A stretch of DNA of 64,000 nt from DAITAZ01 sp036824045 (GCA_036824045.1 DAITAZ010000010.1:30463-94462), one strand, 5' to 3'; positions 43,483 through 52,033 are shown, counted from the first letter of the stretch. Notes: a model not told the origin generated them from the sequence alone. A program made the numbers and translations.

Positions 43483-43965
43483 TCATTCGAATTTTACGAT
43501 ACTCTGATCTGGCAAAGACAATTGCCCGGTCAAGCGCCAACCACCCTGCTCATCTTCCAGCAACACCTGCCAATGCCCGGTGAGACCTGCGTCGACTGAC
43601 CCTTCGTAGGCGTCACCTTGACGAGTCAGCGCCGACTGCTGATCATGGCCCGACACGGTAGGGTGTACCAGCCGCAACTTGAGGCTAGAGGGCAATACCA
43701 CCCCACTTGCCGCCTCCAGATGCACAACCGCCCGGCCACCTTCGATCTTCGCATCGCCGCGCAAGCCAAAATCTTTGGCACGCGCGGACTTTGCCATTTG
43801 CTGGTTGATTGCAAGCCCTTGCTTGTAATAGTCGTCCGCCACTAAACCGTCGTTGCTCTTGATGGCCAACCACGCGGTTGCAATGCCCGCAACAATCACA
43901 ATCCCGGGGCCGGCCATCAAAAACCACGGCCAACGATGGCGATACCAAGGGACGTCCGCGCCCAT
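43483..43965 (-). CDS. ccoH: cbb3 oxidase assembly protein CcoH (FixH)
   Basis: 160 aa. One N-terminal transmembrane helix (WFLMAGPGIVIVAGIATAWLA), then the FixH-typical SNDGLVADDYYKQGLAINQQ and a beta-sandwich periplasmic domain ending in LTGHWQVLLEDEQGGWRLTG. CcoH stays associated with CcoN/CcoP during assembly and stability. 17 bp after ccoG. Confidence 0.93.
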   Translation of the reverse strand: MGADVPWYRHRWPWFLMAGPGIVIVAGIATAWLAIKSNDGLVADDYYKQGLAINQQMAKSARAKDFGLRGDAKIEGGRAVVHLEAASGVVLPSSLKLRLVHPTVSGHDQQSALTRQGDAYEGSVDAGLTGHWQVLLEDEQGGWRLTGQLSLPDQSIVKFE

Positions 43966-43982
43966 CTTGTCACTCCTTCCTG

Positions 43983-45431
43983 TCAGGGCATGAGGAATGC
44001 GGCTTTTTCCTTCACCGCCACATCCTCGTGTCCAATGGTCTTGATTTCAAAAAGGATCGGATGCGACCCCTTACCGGCTGCTTCGGGCGGCACTCGCACC
44101 TCAACCGGAATGCTCTTTGTCGTGGCTGCGGGGACCTCCACCATAGGAATAGAGGCAATCGCAATGCTGTCCAGACCCGAGACGCTGATTGAGAACTTCC
44201 GCGTCTCTTCCGCAGTGTTCATCACCTGCAACCGGAACACGTTCTCGATCAATCCCCCTTCCACCTCGCGGGCCAATGACGCCCGATCCCGGATCACATT
44301 GACCTTGAGCGGAATGCGAACAGCCAGCCCCCACACGAAAGCCACGCAGATCAAGCCCAGTATCCCCGAGTACAGTAGCGTCCGGGGCCGGGCTACATGG
44401 GAAAGGATTTCTTTCTTGCCCCAGTGCTGCCGCACGGCATTCTCGGTGGAGTAACGGATCAGGCCCCTTGGGTAAGCCATCTTGTCCATTACCTGGTCGC
44501 ACGCATCGATACACGCCGCGCACCCGATGCACTCATACTGCATGCCTTTGCGGATATCGATTCCGGTCGGACAAACCTGGACACAGATTCCGCAATCGAC
44601 GCAATCACCTTTCCCCACCGACCTGGGATCTACGCCCTTGCGACGGGTGCCCCGGGGCTCGCCCCGTTCCGGGTCATAGGTGATGATCAGCGTGTCCGGG
44701 TCAAACATCACCCCCTGGAAGCGAGCGTAGGGACACATGTACTTGCATACCTGCTCCCGGAGATAACCCGCATTGCCGTAAGTGGCAAATCCATAAAAAA
44801 CAATCCAGAAGCTTTCCCAAGGCCCAAGACTGAAGCTTGCCAGTTCCGCCATCAGCTCCTTGATGGGCGTGAAGTAGCCGACAAACGTGAACCCGGTCCA
44901 CAAGGAAAAAAGAATCCACGCCAACTGCTTGCCGCCCTTGCGCAGCAGTTTCTCAGAAGACCAAGGCGCCTTATCAAGCTTGATGCGCTCGTTTCGGTTT
45001 CCCTCCAGTTTCTCTTCGATCCAGAGAAAGATCTCGGTATAGACCGTCTGTGGGCACGCAAACCCACACCAAAGCCTCCCGGCAACTGCCGTGAAAAGAA
45101 ACAGGGAATATGCGCTGATAATCAGCAGGATGGCCAGAAAAAACACATCCTGGGGCCAGAACACCCAGCCGAAGATGTAAAACTTGCGCTCCACCAAATG
45201 GAACAGTACGGCTTGCCGGCCATTCCATTCAAGCCAGCACAAGCCATAGAAAATCAATTGCGTAATCCAGACCAGGGCCCACCGCCAGTTGGCGAAAAAC
45301 CCGCTCACTGCTCGGGGGTAAATCTTCTTGCGAACCTCGTAAAGAGAATCCTCTTCTCCAGTGGCCGCCGACGCCCCGGCGTTGGAAGCAGCCTGCTTGG
45401 TTGAACTCTCGTTGGATGCGGGTACGCTCAT
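43983..45431 (-). CDS. ccoG: cbb3 oxidase accessory protein CcoG (RdxA/FixG)
   Basis: 482 aa. About five transmembrane helices in the first half (WALVWITQLIFYGLCWLEW, FFLAILLIISAYSLFLFTAV). The polyferredoxin part CVDCGICVQVCPTGIDIRK and ECIGCAACIDACDQVMDKM carries two [4Fe-4S] motifs. The C-terminus is an Ig-like domain. CcoG helps reduce Cu for the oxidase. The ATG is preceded by an A-rich tract without a clear SD. A strong terminator 40 bp upstream separates it from ccoP, so it has its own promoter. Confidence 0.95.
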   Translation of the reverse strand: MSVPASNESSTKQAASNAGASAATGEEDSLYEVRKKIYPRAVSGFFANWRWALVWITQLIFYGLCWLEWNGRQAVLFHLVERKFYIFGWVFWPQDVFFLAILLIISAYSLFLFTAVAGRLWCGFACPQTVYTEIFLWIEEKLEGNRNERIKLDKAPWSSEKLLRKGGKQLAWILFSLWTGFTFVGYFTPIKELMAELASFSLGPWESFWIVFYGFATYGNAGYLREQVCKYMCPYARFQGVMFDPDTLIITYDPERGEPRGTRRKGVDPRSVGKGDCVDCGICVQVCPTGIDIRKGMQYECIGCAACIDACDQVMDKMAYPRGLIRYSTENAVRQHWGKKEILSHVARPRTLLYSGILGLICVAFVWGLAVRIPLKVNVIRDRASLAREVEGGLIENVFRLQVMNTAEETRKFSISVSGLDSIAIASIPMVEVPAATTKSIPVEVRVPPEAAGKGSHPILFEIKTIGHEDVAVKEKAAFLMP

Positions 45432-45471
45432 TTTAATTTTTCGATTTGATCACAATGGGTACTTACCAGAA

Positions 45472-45502
45472 AAAACTCCCCGAACACGGTTCGGGGAGTT
45501 TT
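45472..45502 (-). terminator. Intrinsic terminator after ccoNOQP
   Basis: AAAACTCCCCGAAC and GTTCGGGGAGTTTT form a perfect 14-bp stem with loop ACG. The stem's own T4 end and the following T's give leftward termination 28 bp after the ccoP stop; because it is symmetrical it could work both ways. It ends the ccoNOQP transcript before ccoG. Confidence 0.9.
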
Positions 45503-45530
45503 CGCGTTACCGCAGCGACACCACTGAAAC

Positions 45531-46802
45531 TTACTTCACCACGCTAACTTCAACGCGGCGAGCTTCCTTGTTGTCACCAGAGCCCGTAGTTTCCGCAGGC
45601 TTGCGCAACTCGATCCGGTCTTCGCCAATGCCAGCCGCCTTCAGCACATCCCGGACAGCCACGGCACGGTTCTTGGCCAGTTCTTCGTTGGTAGCCTTGT
45701 CACCCGTGGCGTCATGGAAGCCAGACACGGCAATCTTGGCTTTTGCGTTGTCTTTAATGAAATCAACAACAGCCTGGATCGCAGCGCCACCATCACCCGG
45801 AACCTCGGCCTTGCCGGAAGCGAAGTAAAGCTTGGCGGTCGGGCTTCCGTCCGCACCCTTCACCACTTCCGAAGCAGCTGCAACACCTTCCGGCTTCTTG
45901 GTACCACCCAAACCATACACGTAGGCAGTCAGCAGATGAACCTTAGCATCCCCCAGGAAATCCTTGTGGGCAGGCATACGGTTATTGCGACCCTTGGTGA
46001 CGGTCTCGATGATGGTCTCTTCCTTGGAACCATAGAGCCAAGTCTTGTCGGTCAGGTTCGGAGCGCCAATCGCTGGATTCCCTTTGGCGTCGGGGCCATG
46101 GCAGGCTACGCAGTTCTGGGTGAACAGATCCTTGCCGCGCTGCACGCGGATGGAATCCGCAGCCAGCCCGGACAGGGACCGAACGTAGTTGGCAACATCC
46201 TTGACGCCTTCGCCGCCCAGTTGGGCAAACGGGGGCATCACACCCATGCGACCATCAGCGATGGACTGCTTGATCTGCGCGGGCTCACCACCATACAGCC
46301 AATCAGCATCGGTCAGGTTGGGGAAACCAAAACCTTTGCCATTGGCACCCTTGGCATCCGAACCGTGGCACTGGGCACAATAGGACTGGAACATCCGCTC
46401 GCCCATCGCTTTGGCTTCAGGGTCAGCGGCGACAGCCGGAATGTCCATCGTCTGGTACTTGGCGAAGACGGGGCCGTATTTGTCATTGGCCGCCGCCATT
46501 TCCTTGTCGTACTGGCCGGTGGAAGACCAGCCATAGGAGCCGGCGAAATTACCGAACCCGGGGTACAGGGCCAAATAACCTACGGAGAAGAACAGCGTTG
46601 CCCAGAACAGGCCCACCCACCAGCGGGGCAGCGGGTTGTTCCATTCCTGCAACGTCTCGTCCCACACGTGGCCGTGCAACTCCACGGGGCCGCCCTTTTT
46701 CTCCTTTTTGTTGGCGAGGACGATGAAGGCGCAGAACAGCAAGCTGACCGCCACAATCCCCATCACATAGAGATTCCAGAAACTGCTAACAAAATCGCTC
46801 AT
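45531..46802 (-). CDS. ccoP: cbb3 oxidase subunit CcoP fused to an OmpA-like C-terminal domain
   Basis: 423 aa; ordinary CcoP proteins are about 300. Two membrane helices (about 10-30 and 62-82) are followed by two cytochrome c domains with heme motifs CAQCH (142-146) and CVACH (231-235) and axial Met189 and Met276 (GVMPPF, NRMPAH). Residues about 318-423 form an OmpA-like domain (AKLYFASGKAEVPGDGG, AKIAVSGFHDATGD, NEELAKNRAVAVRDVLKAAG). Asp364 and Arg379 fall at the positions that hold diaminopimelate of peptidoglycan in OmpA. A Gly/Lys/Pro-rich linker (300-317) joins the parts. It should sit in the periplasm, feeding electrons to CcoN and possibly binding the wall. It overlaps ccoQ by 4 bp. 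Confidence 0.95.
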   Translation of the reverse strand: MSDFVSSFWNLYVMGIVAVSLLFCAFIVLANKKEKKGGPVELHGHVWDETLQEWNNPLPRWWVGLFWATLFFSVGYLALYPGFGNFAGSYGWSSTGQYDKEMAAANDKYGPVFAKYQTMDIPAVAADPEAKAMGERMFQSYCAQCHGSDAKGANGKGFGFPNLTDADWLYGGEPAQIKQSIADGRMGVMPPFAQLGGEGVKDVANYVRSLSGLAADSIRVQRGKDLFTQNCVACHGPDAKGNPAIGAPNLTDKTWLYGSKEETIIETVTKGRNNRMPAHKDFLGDAKVHLLTAYVYGLGGTKKPEGVAAASEVVKGADGSPTAKLYFASGKAEVPGDGGAAIQAVVDFIKDNAKAKIAVSGFHDATGDKATNEELAKNRAVAVRDVLKAAGIGEDRIELRKPAETTGSGDNKEARRVEVSVVK

Positions 46803-46984
46803 GATGCATTCCCTTGCTTGGCGTGACTCCCCGTGGCAGCGGGGAGGTCGTCGTCCGCGAATGGAAGGTTGGCCGCCTCGTCAAAACGCTGTTTCGAACC
46901 CTTGCTGTACGCCCAGACAACGATTCCGAGAAAACAGAGCAGGCCCAGCACAGTACTGAGAGATCGAACCAAGGTCATATCCAT
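46799..46984 (-). CDS. ccoQ: cbb3 oxidase subunit CcoQ
   Basis: 61 aa. One transmembrane helix (VLGLLCFLGIVVWAYSKGSK) and an acidic tail (FDEAANLPFADDDLP), the standard CcoQ/FixQ form. It stabilises the complex. Starts 13 bp after ccoO and overlaps ccoP by 4 bp. Confidence 0.95.
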   Translation of the reverse strand: MDMTLVRSLSTVLGLLCFLGIVVWAYSKGSKQRFDEAANLPFADDDLPAATGSHAKQGNAS

Positions 46985-46997
46985 GGCGGCCCCTTCC

Positions 46998-47615
46998 TTA
47001 TTTCACGTTCGAAAGAACAGTCCCCAACCCTTGCAGGTAGGCGACCAAGGCGTCGAGTTCGGTCTTGCCTTCGAGGGCCTTCTTTGCACCGGCGATTTCT
47101 TCGTCGGTGTAAGGCACGCCCACTTTGCGCAAGGCCTGCATCTTGGCCTCGACATCGTCAGCCTTGGCCGGACGATCCAGCCAGGGGAATGCGGGCATGT
47201 TGGACTCGGGCACCACGTCACGGGGATTGATCAGATGGGCACGCTGCCACTCGTCGGAGTAACGGCCGCCCACCCGGGCCAGATCCGGACCGGTACGCTT
47301 GGAACCCCACTGGAACGGGTGGTCGTACACGAACTCACCCGCCACCGAGTAGTGGCCATAGCGTTCGGTCTCGGCGCGGAACGGACGAATCATCTGGGAA
47401 TGGCAGTTGTAGCAGCCCTCCCGGATGTAAACATCGCGCCCCACCAAGCGGACTGCATCATAGGGTTTCAAACCCGCCACCGGCTCAGTGGTGGACTTCT
47501 GGAAGAACAGGGGAACGATCTCCAACAGGCCACCCACGCTCACCACCAGCAAGGTGAGCACGATCAGCCACGTAACGTTGGATTCGACTATTTCGTGTTT
47601 ACTAGCTCCAGCCAT
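46998..47615 (-). CDS. ccoO: cbb3 oxidase mono-heme subunit CcoO
   Basis: 205 aa. An N-terminal helix (WLIVLTLLVVSVGGLLEIVP) and a mono-heme cytochrome c domain with CYNCHSQMIRPF; the axial Met lies in ESNMPAFPWL. The length and motifs match FixO/CcoO. 13 bp after ccoN. Confidence 0.97.
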   Translation of the reverse strand: MAGASKHEIVESNVTWLIVLTLLVVSVGGLLEIVPLFFQKSTTEPVAGLKPYDAVRLVGRDVYIREGCYNCHSQMIRPFRAETERYGHYSVAGEFVYDHPFQWGSKRTGPDLARVGGRYSDEWQRAHLINPRDVVPESNMPAFPWLDRPAKADDVEAKMQALRKVGVPYTDEEIAGAKKALEGKTELDALVAYLQGLGTVLSNVK

Positions 47616-47628
47616 TTTCTATCTCCCT

Positions 47629-49053
47629 TTAGGCGTGTGCAGCAGCCGGCGCCAGAACCGGAGCATCGTAAGCCTTCTTACCAGCAATGGTCTTCAGCAC
47701 GTTATAGAGCATCAGAATCATGCCAGCGAGGAACAGGACACCGCCAAGCACGCGAATCGCCCAGAACGGATAGCTCGCCTTCACCGACTCAACGAAAGAG
47801 TAAGTCAGAGTGCCGTCCAGATTGGTGGCGCGCCACATCAGGCCCTGCATCACACCTGCGATCCACATCGAAGCGATGTAGAGCACGATACCAACCGTTG
47901 CGATCCAGAAGTGCGTGGTAATCAGTTTGGTCGAATACATCTCCGACTTACCAACCAACCGGGGGATGAGGTAGTACATCGCACCGATGGATACCATCGC
48001 CACCCAACCCAGGGCACCTGAATGCACGTGGCCCACCGTCCAGTCGGTGTAATGGGACAACGCATTCACGGTCTTGATGGACATCATCGGGCCTTCAAAC
48101 GTGGACATCCCGTAGAAGGACAGCGAGGTGATCAGGAACTTCAGGATCGGGTCAGTACGCAGTTTGTGCCAGGCACCGGACAGGGTCATGATGCCGTTGA
48201 TCATCCCACCCCAGGACGGGGCCAGCAGGATCAGGGAGAACAGCATACCCACCGACTGGGTCCAGTCAGGCAGGGCGGTGTAGTGCAGATGGTGAGGGCC
48301 GGCCCACATATAGGTGAAGATCAGCGCCCAGAAGTGCACCACGGAAAGCCGATAGGAATACACGGGACGCTCAGCCTGCTTAGGCACGAAGTAATACATG
48401 ATCCCGAGGAAGCCAGCGGTCAGGAAGAAACCTACCGCATTGTGGCCATACCACCACTGGATCATCGCGTCCTGCACGCCAGCATAAGCAGAGTAAGACT
48501 TGGTCAGCGAAACGGGTATTTCGGCACTATTCACAAGGTGAAGCAGCGCAACGGTAAGGATCATCGCACCGAAGAACCAGTTCGCCACATAGATGTGGCT
48601 GGTTTTGCGGGTCCCAATGGTGCCAAAGAACACGATAGCGTAGGCCACCCAGACCAGGGTGATGAGGATGTCGATCGGCCATTCAAGCTCGGCGTACTCC
48701 TTGCCGGTGGTCAAACCCAGCGGCAGGGTGACGGCAGCGAGGACGATAATCAACTGCCAGCCCCAGAAAGTGAAAGCAGCCAAGCCTGGCGCGAACAGGC
48801 GAGTGTGGCAGGTGCGCTGCACACAGTAGTAAGACGTGGCAAACAACGCACAACCGCCGAATGCGAAAATCACCGCATTGGTATGCAGCGGACGCAACCG
48901 GCCAAAGTGCAGCCACTCAGCCAAGTTCAACTCAGGCCATACCAGTTGGGCGGCAATAATCACCCCAACCAGCATGCCCACAACCCCCCAGATCACCGTC
49001 ATGACGGCAAACTGGCGTACGACCTTATAGTTATAAGTCGCCTGCGTTTGCAT
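47629..49053 (-). CDS. ccoN: cbb3-type cytochrome c oxidase catalytic subunit CcoN
   Basis: 474 aa with about 12 membrane helices. It holds heme b, heme b3 and CuB and reduces O2 with high affinity. Heme and CuB histidines appear in RPLHTNAVIFAFGG, QWWYGHNAVGFFLTAGFLG, YMWAGPHHLHYTALPDW and DWTVGHVHSGALGWV. The cbb3-type tyrosine lies in helix VII near the HH pair. GAGGTGAG lies upstream of the ATG. First gene of ccoNOQP, behind an FNR-type promoter. Confidence 0.98.
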   Translation of the reverse strand: MQTQATYNYKVVRQFAVMTVIWGVVGMLVGVIIAAQLVWPELNLAEWLHFGRLRPLHTNAVIFAFGGCALFATSYYCVQRTCHTRLFAPGLAAFTFWGWQLIIVLAAVTLPLGLTTGKEYAELEWPIDILITLVWVAYAIVFFGTIGTRKTSHIYVANWFFGAMILTVALLHLVNSAEIPVSLTKSYSAYAGVQDAMIQWWYGHNAVGFFLTAGFLGIMYYFVPKQAERPVYSYRLSVVHFWALIFTYMWAGPHHLHYTALPDWTQSVGMLFSLILLAPSWGGMINGIMTLSGAWHKLRTDPILKFLITSLSFYGMSTFEGPMMSIKTVNALSHYTDWTVGHVHSGALGWVAMVSIGAMYYLIPRLVGKSEMYSTKLITTHFWIATVGIVLYIASMWIAGVMQGLMWRATNLDGTLTYSFVESVKASYPFWAIRVLGGVLFLAGMILMLYNVLKTIAGKKAYDAPVLAPAAAHA

Positions 49054-49129
49054 GATGGACTCACCTCACAAGAAAAAAACCCTAATACCCCCCGATACCG
49101 CGGCACAATGCCCGCATCGTCAGCGGCGA

Positions 49130-49170
49130 AGCATACGCGGCAAGGCTCCTCACCGTTTGATACAGATCAA
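49130..49170 (-). promoter_or_regulatory. FNR/ANR box and -10 of ccoNOQP
   Basis: TTGAT-ACAG-ATCAA (49157-49170) is a perfect FNR consensus dyad. On the minus strand a TATGCT hexamer follows (49135-49130); the distance from box centre to -10 edge is 28.5 bp, the class II position. FNR/ANR activation of cbb3 oxidase genes at low oxygen is well known in proteobacteria. Confidence 0.88.
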
Positions 49171-49245
49171 AACGCAGCGGTGCGTTAACGCCGGAAACCG
49201 GCGTGAATCCACGATTCTAGCTGATTGGAGACAAGGCAGCAGGGC

Positions 49246-49273
49246 AAAAAAAAGGGTGCGTAACCACGCACCC
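49246..49273 (-). terminator. Intrinsic terminator (sRNA candidate and dut operon)
   Basis: On the minus strand GGGTGCGT-GGTT-ACGCACCC, an 8-bp stem, is followed by eight T (49253-49246). It lies 335 bp beyond the dut stop, far for a simple operon end, but directly after the FNR-driven start predicted at 49362. It also shields ccoN from read-through. Confidence 0.9.
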
Positions 49274-49362
49274 CCAACCCCAACAGAGAGACAAACCGAT
49301 TTGCCTCACGTTCCGCCAGACCGCTCGTCTGCTACGCAAGGCACAGAAACTCGAAAAACCAT
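49246..49362 (-). ncRNA. Candidate FNR-activated small RNA, about 117 nt
   Basis: Predicted from signals only. An FNR-type box and -10 (49409-49369) point to a start near 49362, and a strong intrinsic terminator ends at 49246, giving a transcript of about 117 nt. There is no gene of convincing size inside; an ATG at the predicted 5' end opens only an 18-codon frame. The RNA could fold an internal CAGAC/GTCTG hairpin and has an unpaired UCUCUCUGUUGG stretch that could pair with purine-rich ribosome sites. Size, regulator and terminator recall E. coli FnrS and neisserial AniS, but I see no sequence identity to either. Confidence 0.45.
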
Positions 49363-49368
49363 GGCGAC

Positions 49369-49409
49369 ACTATGCCATCGCTCGCGCGGCACAACTTGAC
49401 CTACGTCAA
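49369..49409 (-). promoter_or_regulatory. Second FNR/ANR-type box with -10, no annotated gene
   Basis: TTGAC-CTAC-GTCAA (49396-49409) is a perfect dyad. A CATAGT hexamer on the minus strand at 49374-49369 lies 28.5 bp from its centre, exactly as at ccoN and uspA. The only feature downstream before the terminator at 49273 is the small-RNA candidate. The rest of the 554-bp gap (49410-49607) shows nothing I can support. Confidence 0.65.
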
Positions 49410-49607
49410 CCGCCAGCCCCCTGCACGCTTGAGTTGAATCACTTGGGGAAAAAGTTGAACAACAGAATCAAGGGAGACATTTGCCGGGCCCGGGCATCCC
49501 GGAGCAGGACAAGTAATTTGGAGCGAGCAGAAAATCAGGCAGCCGAGCATCCTGCCAGCGCCCAGACTTGATCAAGCCGACACACGACCGCCCGATCCAG
49601 TCAGCAA

Positions 49608-50057
49608 TCAGGCACGCCCGGTGCTGCCGAACCCGCCCTCGCCCCGGTTGGACAACGTGAACTCGTCAACCACGTTAAATCCCACCTGAACCACGGGAAC
49701 AACCACCAACTGGGCGAGACGCTCGAGCGGAGCAAGCGCGAACGGCAAATGCCCCCGGTTCCAGGTCGAAATGTAGATCTGCCCCTGATAGTCTGAATCT
49801 ATCAGCCCCACGAGGTTACCCAGAACGATTCCATGCTTGTGCCCAAGGCCAGATCTGGGTAGCACCATCGCCGCAAGCCCGGAGTCCCCAAGATGGATAG
49901 CAATCCCGCTGGGCACCAGTGCTGTCTGCCCGGGCTCGAGTAGCAGCGGTTGTTCAATGCAGGCACGCAAATCAAGCCCCGCCGAGCCGGGTGTGGCGTA
50001 TCCCGGCATGTGGTCCCGCAGTCGGGGGTCAAGAATCCTGATGTCTATTTTGTGCAT
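49608..50057 (-). CDS. dut: dUTP diphosphatase
   Basis: The ATG at 50057 with CGGAGC seven bases upstream gives 149 aa (151 in E. coli). Homotrimeric dUTPase motifs: PGSAGLDLRA, LPRSGLGHKHGI, GLIDSDYQG, NRGHLPFALAPLERLAQLVV and the C-terminal arm NRGEGGFGSTGR that closes on the nucleotide. It prevents uracil incorporation into DNA. 48 bp after coaBC; the coaBC-dut pair is common. Confidence 0.97.
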   Translation of the reverse strand: MHKIDIRILDPRLRDHMPGYATPGSAGLDLRACIEQPLLLEPGQTALVPSGIAIHLGDSGLAAMVLPRSGLGHKHGIVLGNLVGLIDSDYQGQIYISTWNRGHLPFALAPLERLAQLVVVPVVQVGFNVVDEFTLSNRGEGGFGSTGRA

Positions 50058-50105
50058 GGAAAGCTCCGAAGACTGCCGCGCCGACATGGCGACGTTGAAC
50101 GGCTC

Positions 50106-51296
50106 TCACCCACGGGAGAGCATGGCCGCCACGTGGCCAACGATCCGCCGCGCCAACTCGAGCTTGGGCGCCCGCGGCAAAGGGGTCTGGCCGGCATCTT
50201 CGAACAGGATCACCTGATTCTCATCCCCGCCCAGCCCATCCTGAACAAGATTGCCGACCAGTAGCGGCAAGCGCTTGGCCCGGCGCTTCCCCTCGGCATA
50301 CGCCTCGAGATTCTGGCTCTCCGCTGCAAAACCCACGCAGAAAGGAGGCTCCGACATCGCCGCCACTTCCGCCAAGATGTCCGGATTGGGCTCCAGGGAA
50401 ATACTGAAGGTCTCGCTCCCCTTCTTCAATTTGTGCTCGGCCACGCGCGCGGGACGGTAATCCGCCACAGCGGCCACGCTGATGAATATCTGGTTGGCAC
50501 GCACCCGCTTCAACACCGCGTCCCGCATTTCCAGTGCCGAAAGCACATTGATCCGCTCCACCGCCCGCGGCACCCGCTCCCCCACCGGCCCGCTCACCAG
50601 CACCACGCGCGCGCCGGCCTCCCGTGCGGCACGGGCCAGGGCGTAACCCATCTTGCCGGAGCTGGAATTGGTGATTCCCCTGACCGGATCGATCGCTTCG
50701 AAGGTGGGACCAGCCGTGATCAACACCTCGCGCCCGGCGAGGGACTTAGGCTGGAGGAAGGCCTCGACCTCCTCCGCCAAGTCTTCAGGTTCCAGCATCC
50801 GCCCCATGCCGACCTCTCCGCAAGCCTGGTCGCCGGCGGCAGGCCCCAGCACGCCCACGCCATCGTCCAGCAACACGCGCACATTTCTTTGAGTTGCCGG
50901 GTTCTCCCACATCTGCCGATTCATCGCCGGCGCCACCAGGAGCGGACAGTCCCGCGCCAAGCACAAGGTCGTGAGCAGGTCGTCCGCCCGCCCCTGCGCC
51001 ACCTTCGCCATGAAATCCGCGCTGGCTGGCGCCACCACAATGGCAGCGGCCCCCCGGGTCAGGTCGATGTGGGCCATGTTGTTGTCCATGCGGGCATCCC
51101 ACAGGTCACTCCACACCGGATTGCCGGACAGCGCCTGAAAGGTCACTGGCGTCACGAACCTGGCGCCAGCATCGCTCAGCACCACATGAACATCCGCTCC
51201 GGCCTTGACCAGCAGCCGCACGAACTCAGCGGCTTTGTATGCGGCTATGCCACCCGTCACACCGACCACCAATCGGTTTCCTGTAAGCTCTGCCAT
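50106..51296 (-). CDS. coaBC: Bifunctional phosphopantothenoylcysteine decarboxylase/synthase CoaBC
   Basis: The ATG at 51296 (MAELTGNRLVVGVTGGIAAY) gives 396 aa. The N-terminal CoaC flavoprotein half has VVAPASADFMAKVAQGRADD, the PAMN motif APAMNRQMWENP and the substrate flap ACGEVGMGRM. The C-terminal CoaB half has TAGPTFEAIDPVRGITNSSS and VAAVADYRP. It makes phosphopantetheine for coenzyme A. Divergent from radC (59-bp gap). Confidence 0.97.
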   Translation of the reverse strand: MAELTGNRLVVGVTGGIAAYKAAEFVRLLVKAGADVHVVLSDAGARFVTPVTFQALSGNPVWSDLWDARMDNNMAHIDLTRGAAAIVVAPASADFMAKVAQGRADDLLTTLCLARDCPLLVAPAMNRQMWENPATQRNVRVLLDDGVGVLGPAAGDQACGEVGMGRMLEPEDLAEEVEAFLQPKSLAGREVLITAGPTFEAIDPVRGITNSSSGKMGYALARAAREAGARVVLVSGPVGERVPRAVERINVLSALEMRDAVLKRVRANQIFISVAAVADYRPARVAEHKLKKGSETFSISLEPNPDILAEVAAMSEPPFCVGFAAESQNLEAYAEGKRRAKRLPLLVGNLVQDGLGGDENQVILFEDAGQTPLPRAPKLELARRIVGHVAAMLSRG

Positions 51297-51355
51297 GACA
51301 TTAGGGAATTCTGGAATCAGGCGGGTAATTCTACTGGAAGCGGGGGAGCAGACGC

Positions 51356-52033
51356 GTGGCAATCACGGATTGGCCGGAAGACCAACGGCCCAGGGAACGA
51401 ATGGCGAAGCTTGGCGCCCAGGCATTGACCGACCCGGAACTGCTGGCGATCTTCCTGCGAGTCGGGATCAAGGGGAAGAGCGCGGTCGCCCTCGCCGAGG
51501 ATCTGGTGGCCCGGTTTGGAGGCGACCTGCTCGCCCTGGTGGAAGCGCCCATCTCAGCCCTGGCATCCGTCAGCGGTATCGGTCCGGCCAAGGCGGCCCA
51601 GCTCAAGGCCATAACCGAGTTCACGCGCCGTGCTCTCGCCCGCAATCTCGACCACAAGGACCTGATGTCTTCGCCTGAAACGGTGCGGCGCTGGCTGCAA
51701 TTCAACCTGGGGCACCTCGACCACGAGGTATTCGCCCTGATGTTGCTCGATTCCCAAAACCGATTGCTGCGGTACGAGCCGCTATTCCGCGGAACGCTCA
51801 CCCAGGCCAGCGTTTACCCGCGAGAAGTCGTCAAGCTCGCCCTCGCCTACAACGCAGCGGCGGTCATCCTCGCCCACAACCACCCATCCGGCGTCGCAGA
51901 GCCCAGCCGGGCGGACGAGTTGCTTACGCAAACGCTGAAACAGGCGCTGAGCCTCGTGGATGTCAAAGTTCTGGATCACTTCATCGTCGGGAGCACGCAG
52001 ACCATCTCCTTCGCTGAACGCGGACTGCTCTGA
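51356..52033 (+). CDS. radC: RadC family JAB-domain protein
   Basis: 225 aa from a GTG with GGGGGAG eight bases upstream. An N-terminal helix-hairpin-helix part (SGIGPAKAAQLKAI) precedes the JAMM/MPN+ metal motif HNHPSGVAEPSRAD. The old link to DNA repair is doubtful; the biochemical role is unknown. Beside coaBC-dut, as in many gamma- and betaproteobacteria. Confidence 0.94.
   Translation: MAITDWPEDQRPRERMAKLGAQALTDPELLAIFLRVGIKGKSAVALAEDLVARFGGDLLALVEAPISALASVSGIGPAKAAQLKAITEFTRRALARNLDHKDLMSSPETVRRWLQFNLGHLDHEVFALMLLDSQNRLLRYEPLFRGTLTQASVYPREVVKLALAYNAAAVILAHNHPSGVAEPSRADELLTQTLKQALSLVDVKVLDHFIVGSTQTISFAERGLL

Noticed and set aside
45440..45460. Possible FNR box before ccoG (TGTGATCAAAT)
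   Set aside because: Only one half-site (ATCAA) is good; the other half reads CCCAT, so it is not a convincing FNR or CRP site.
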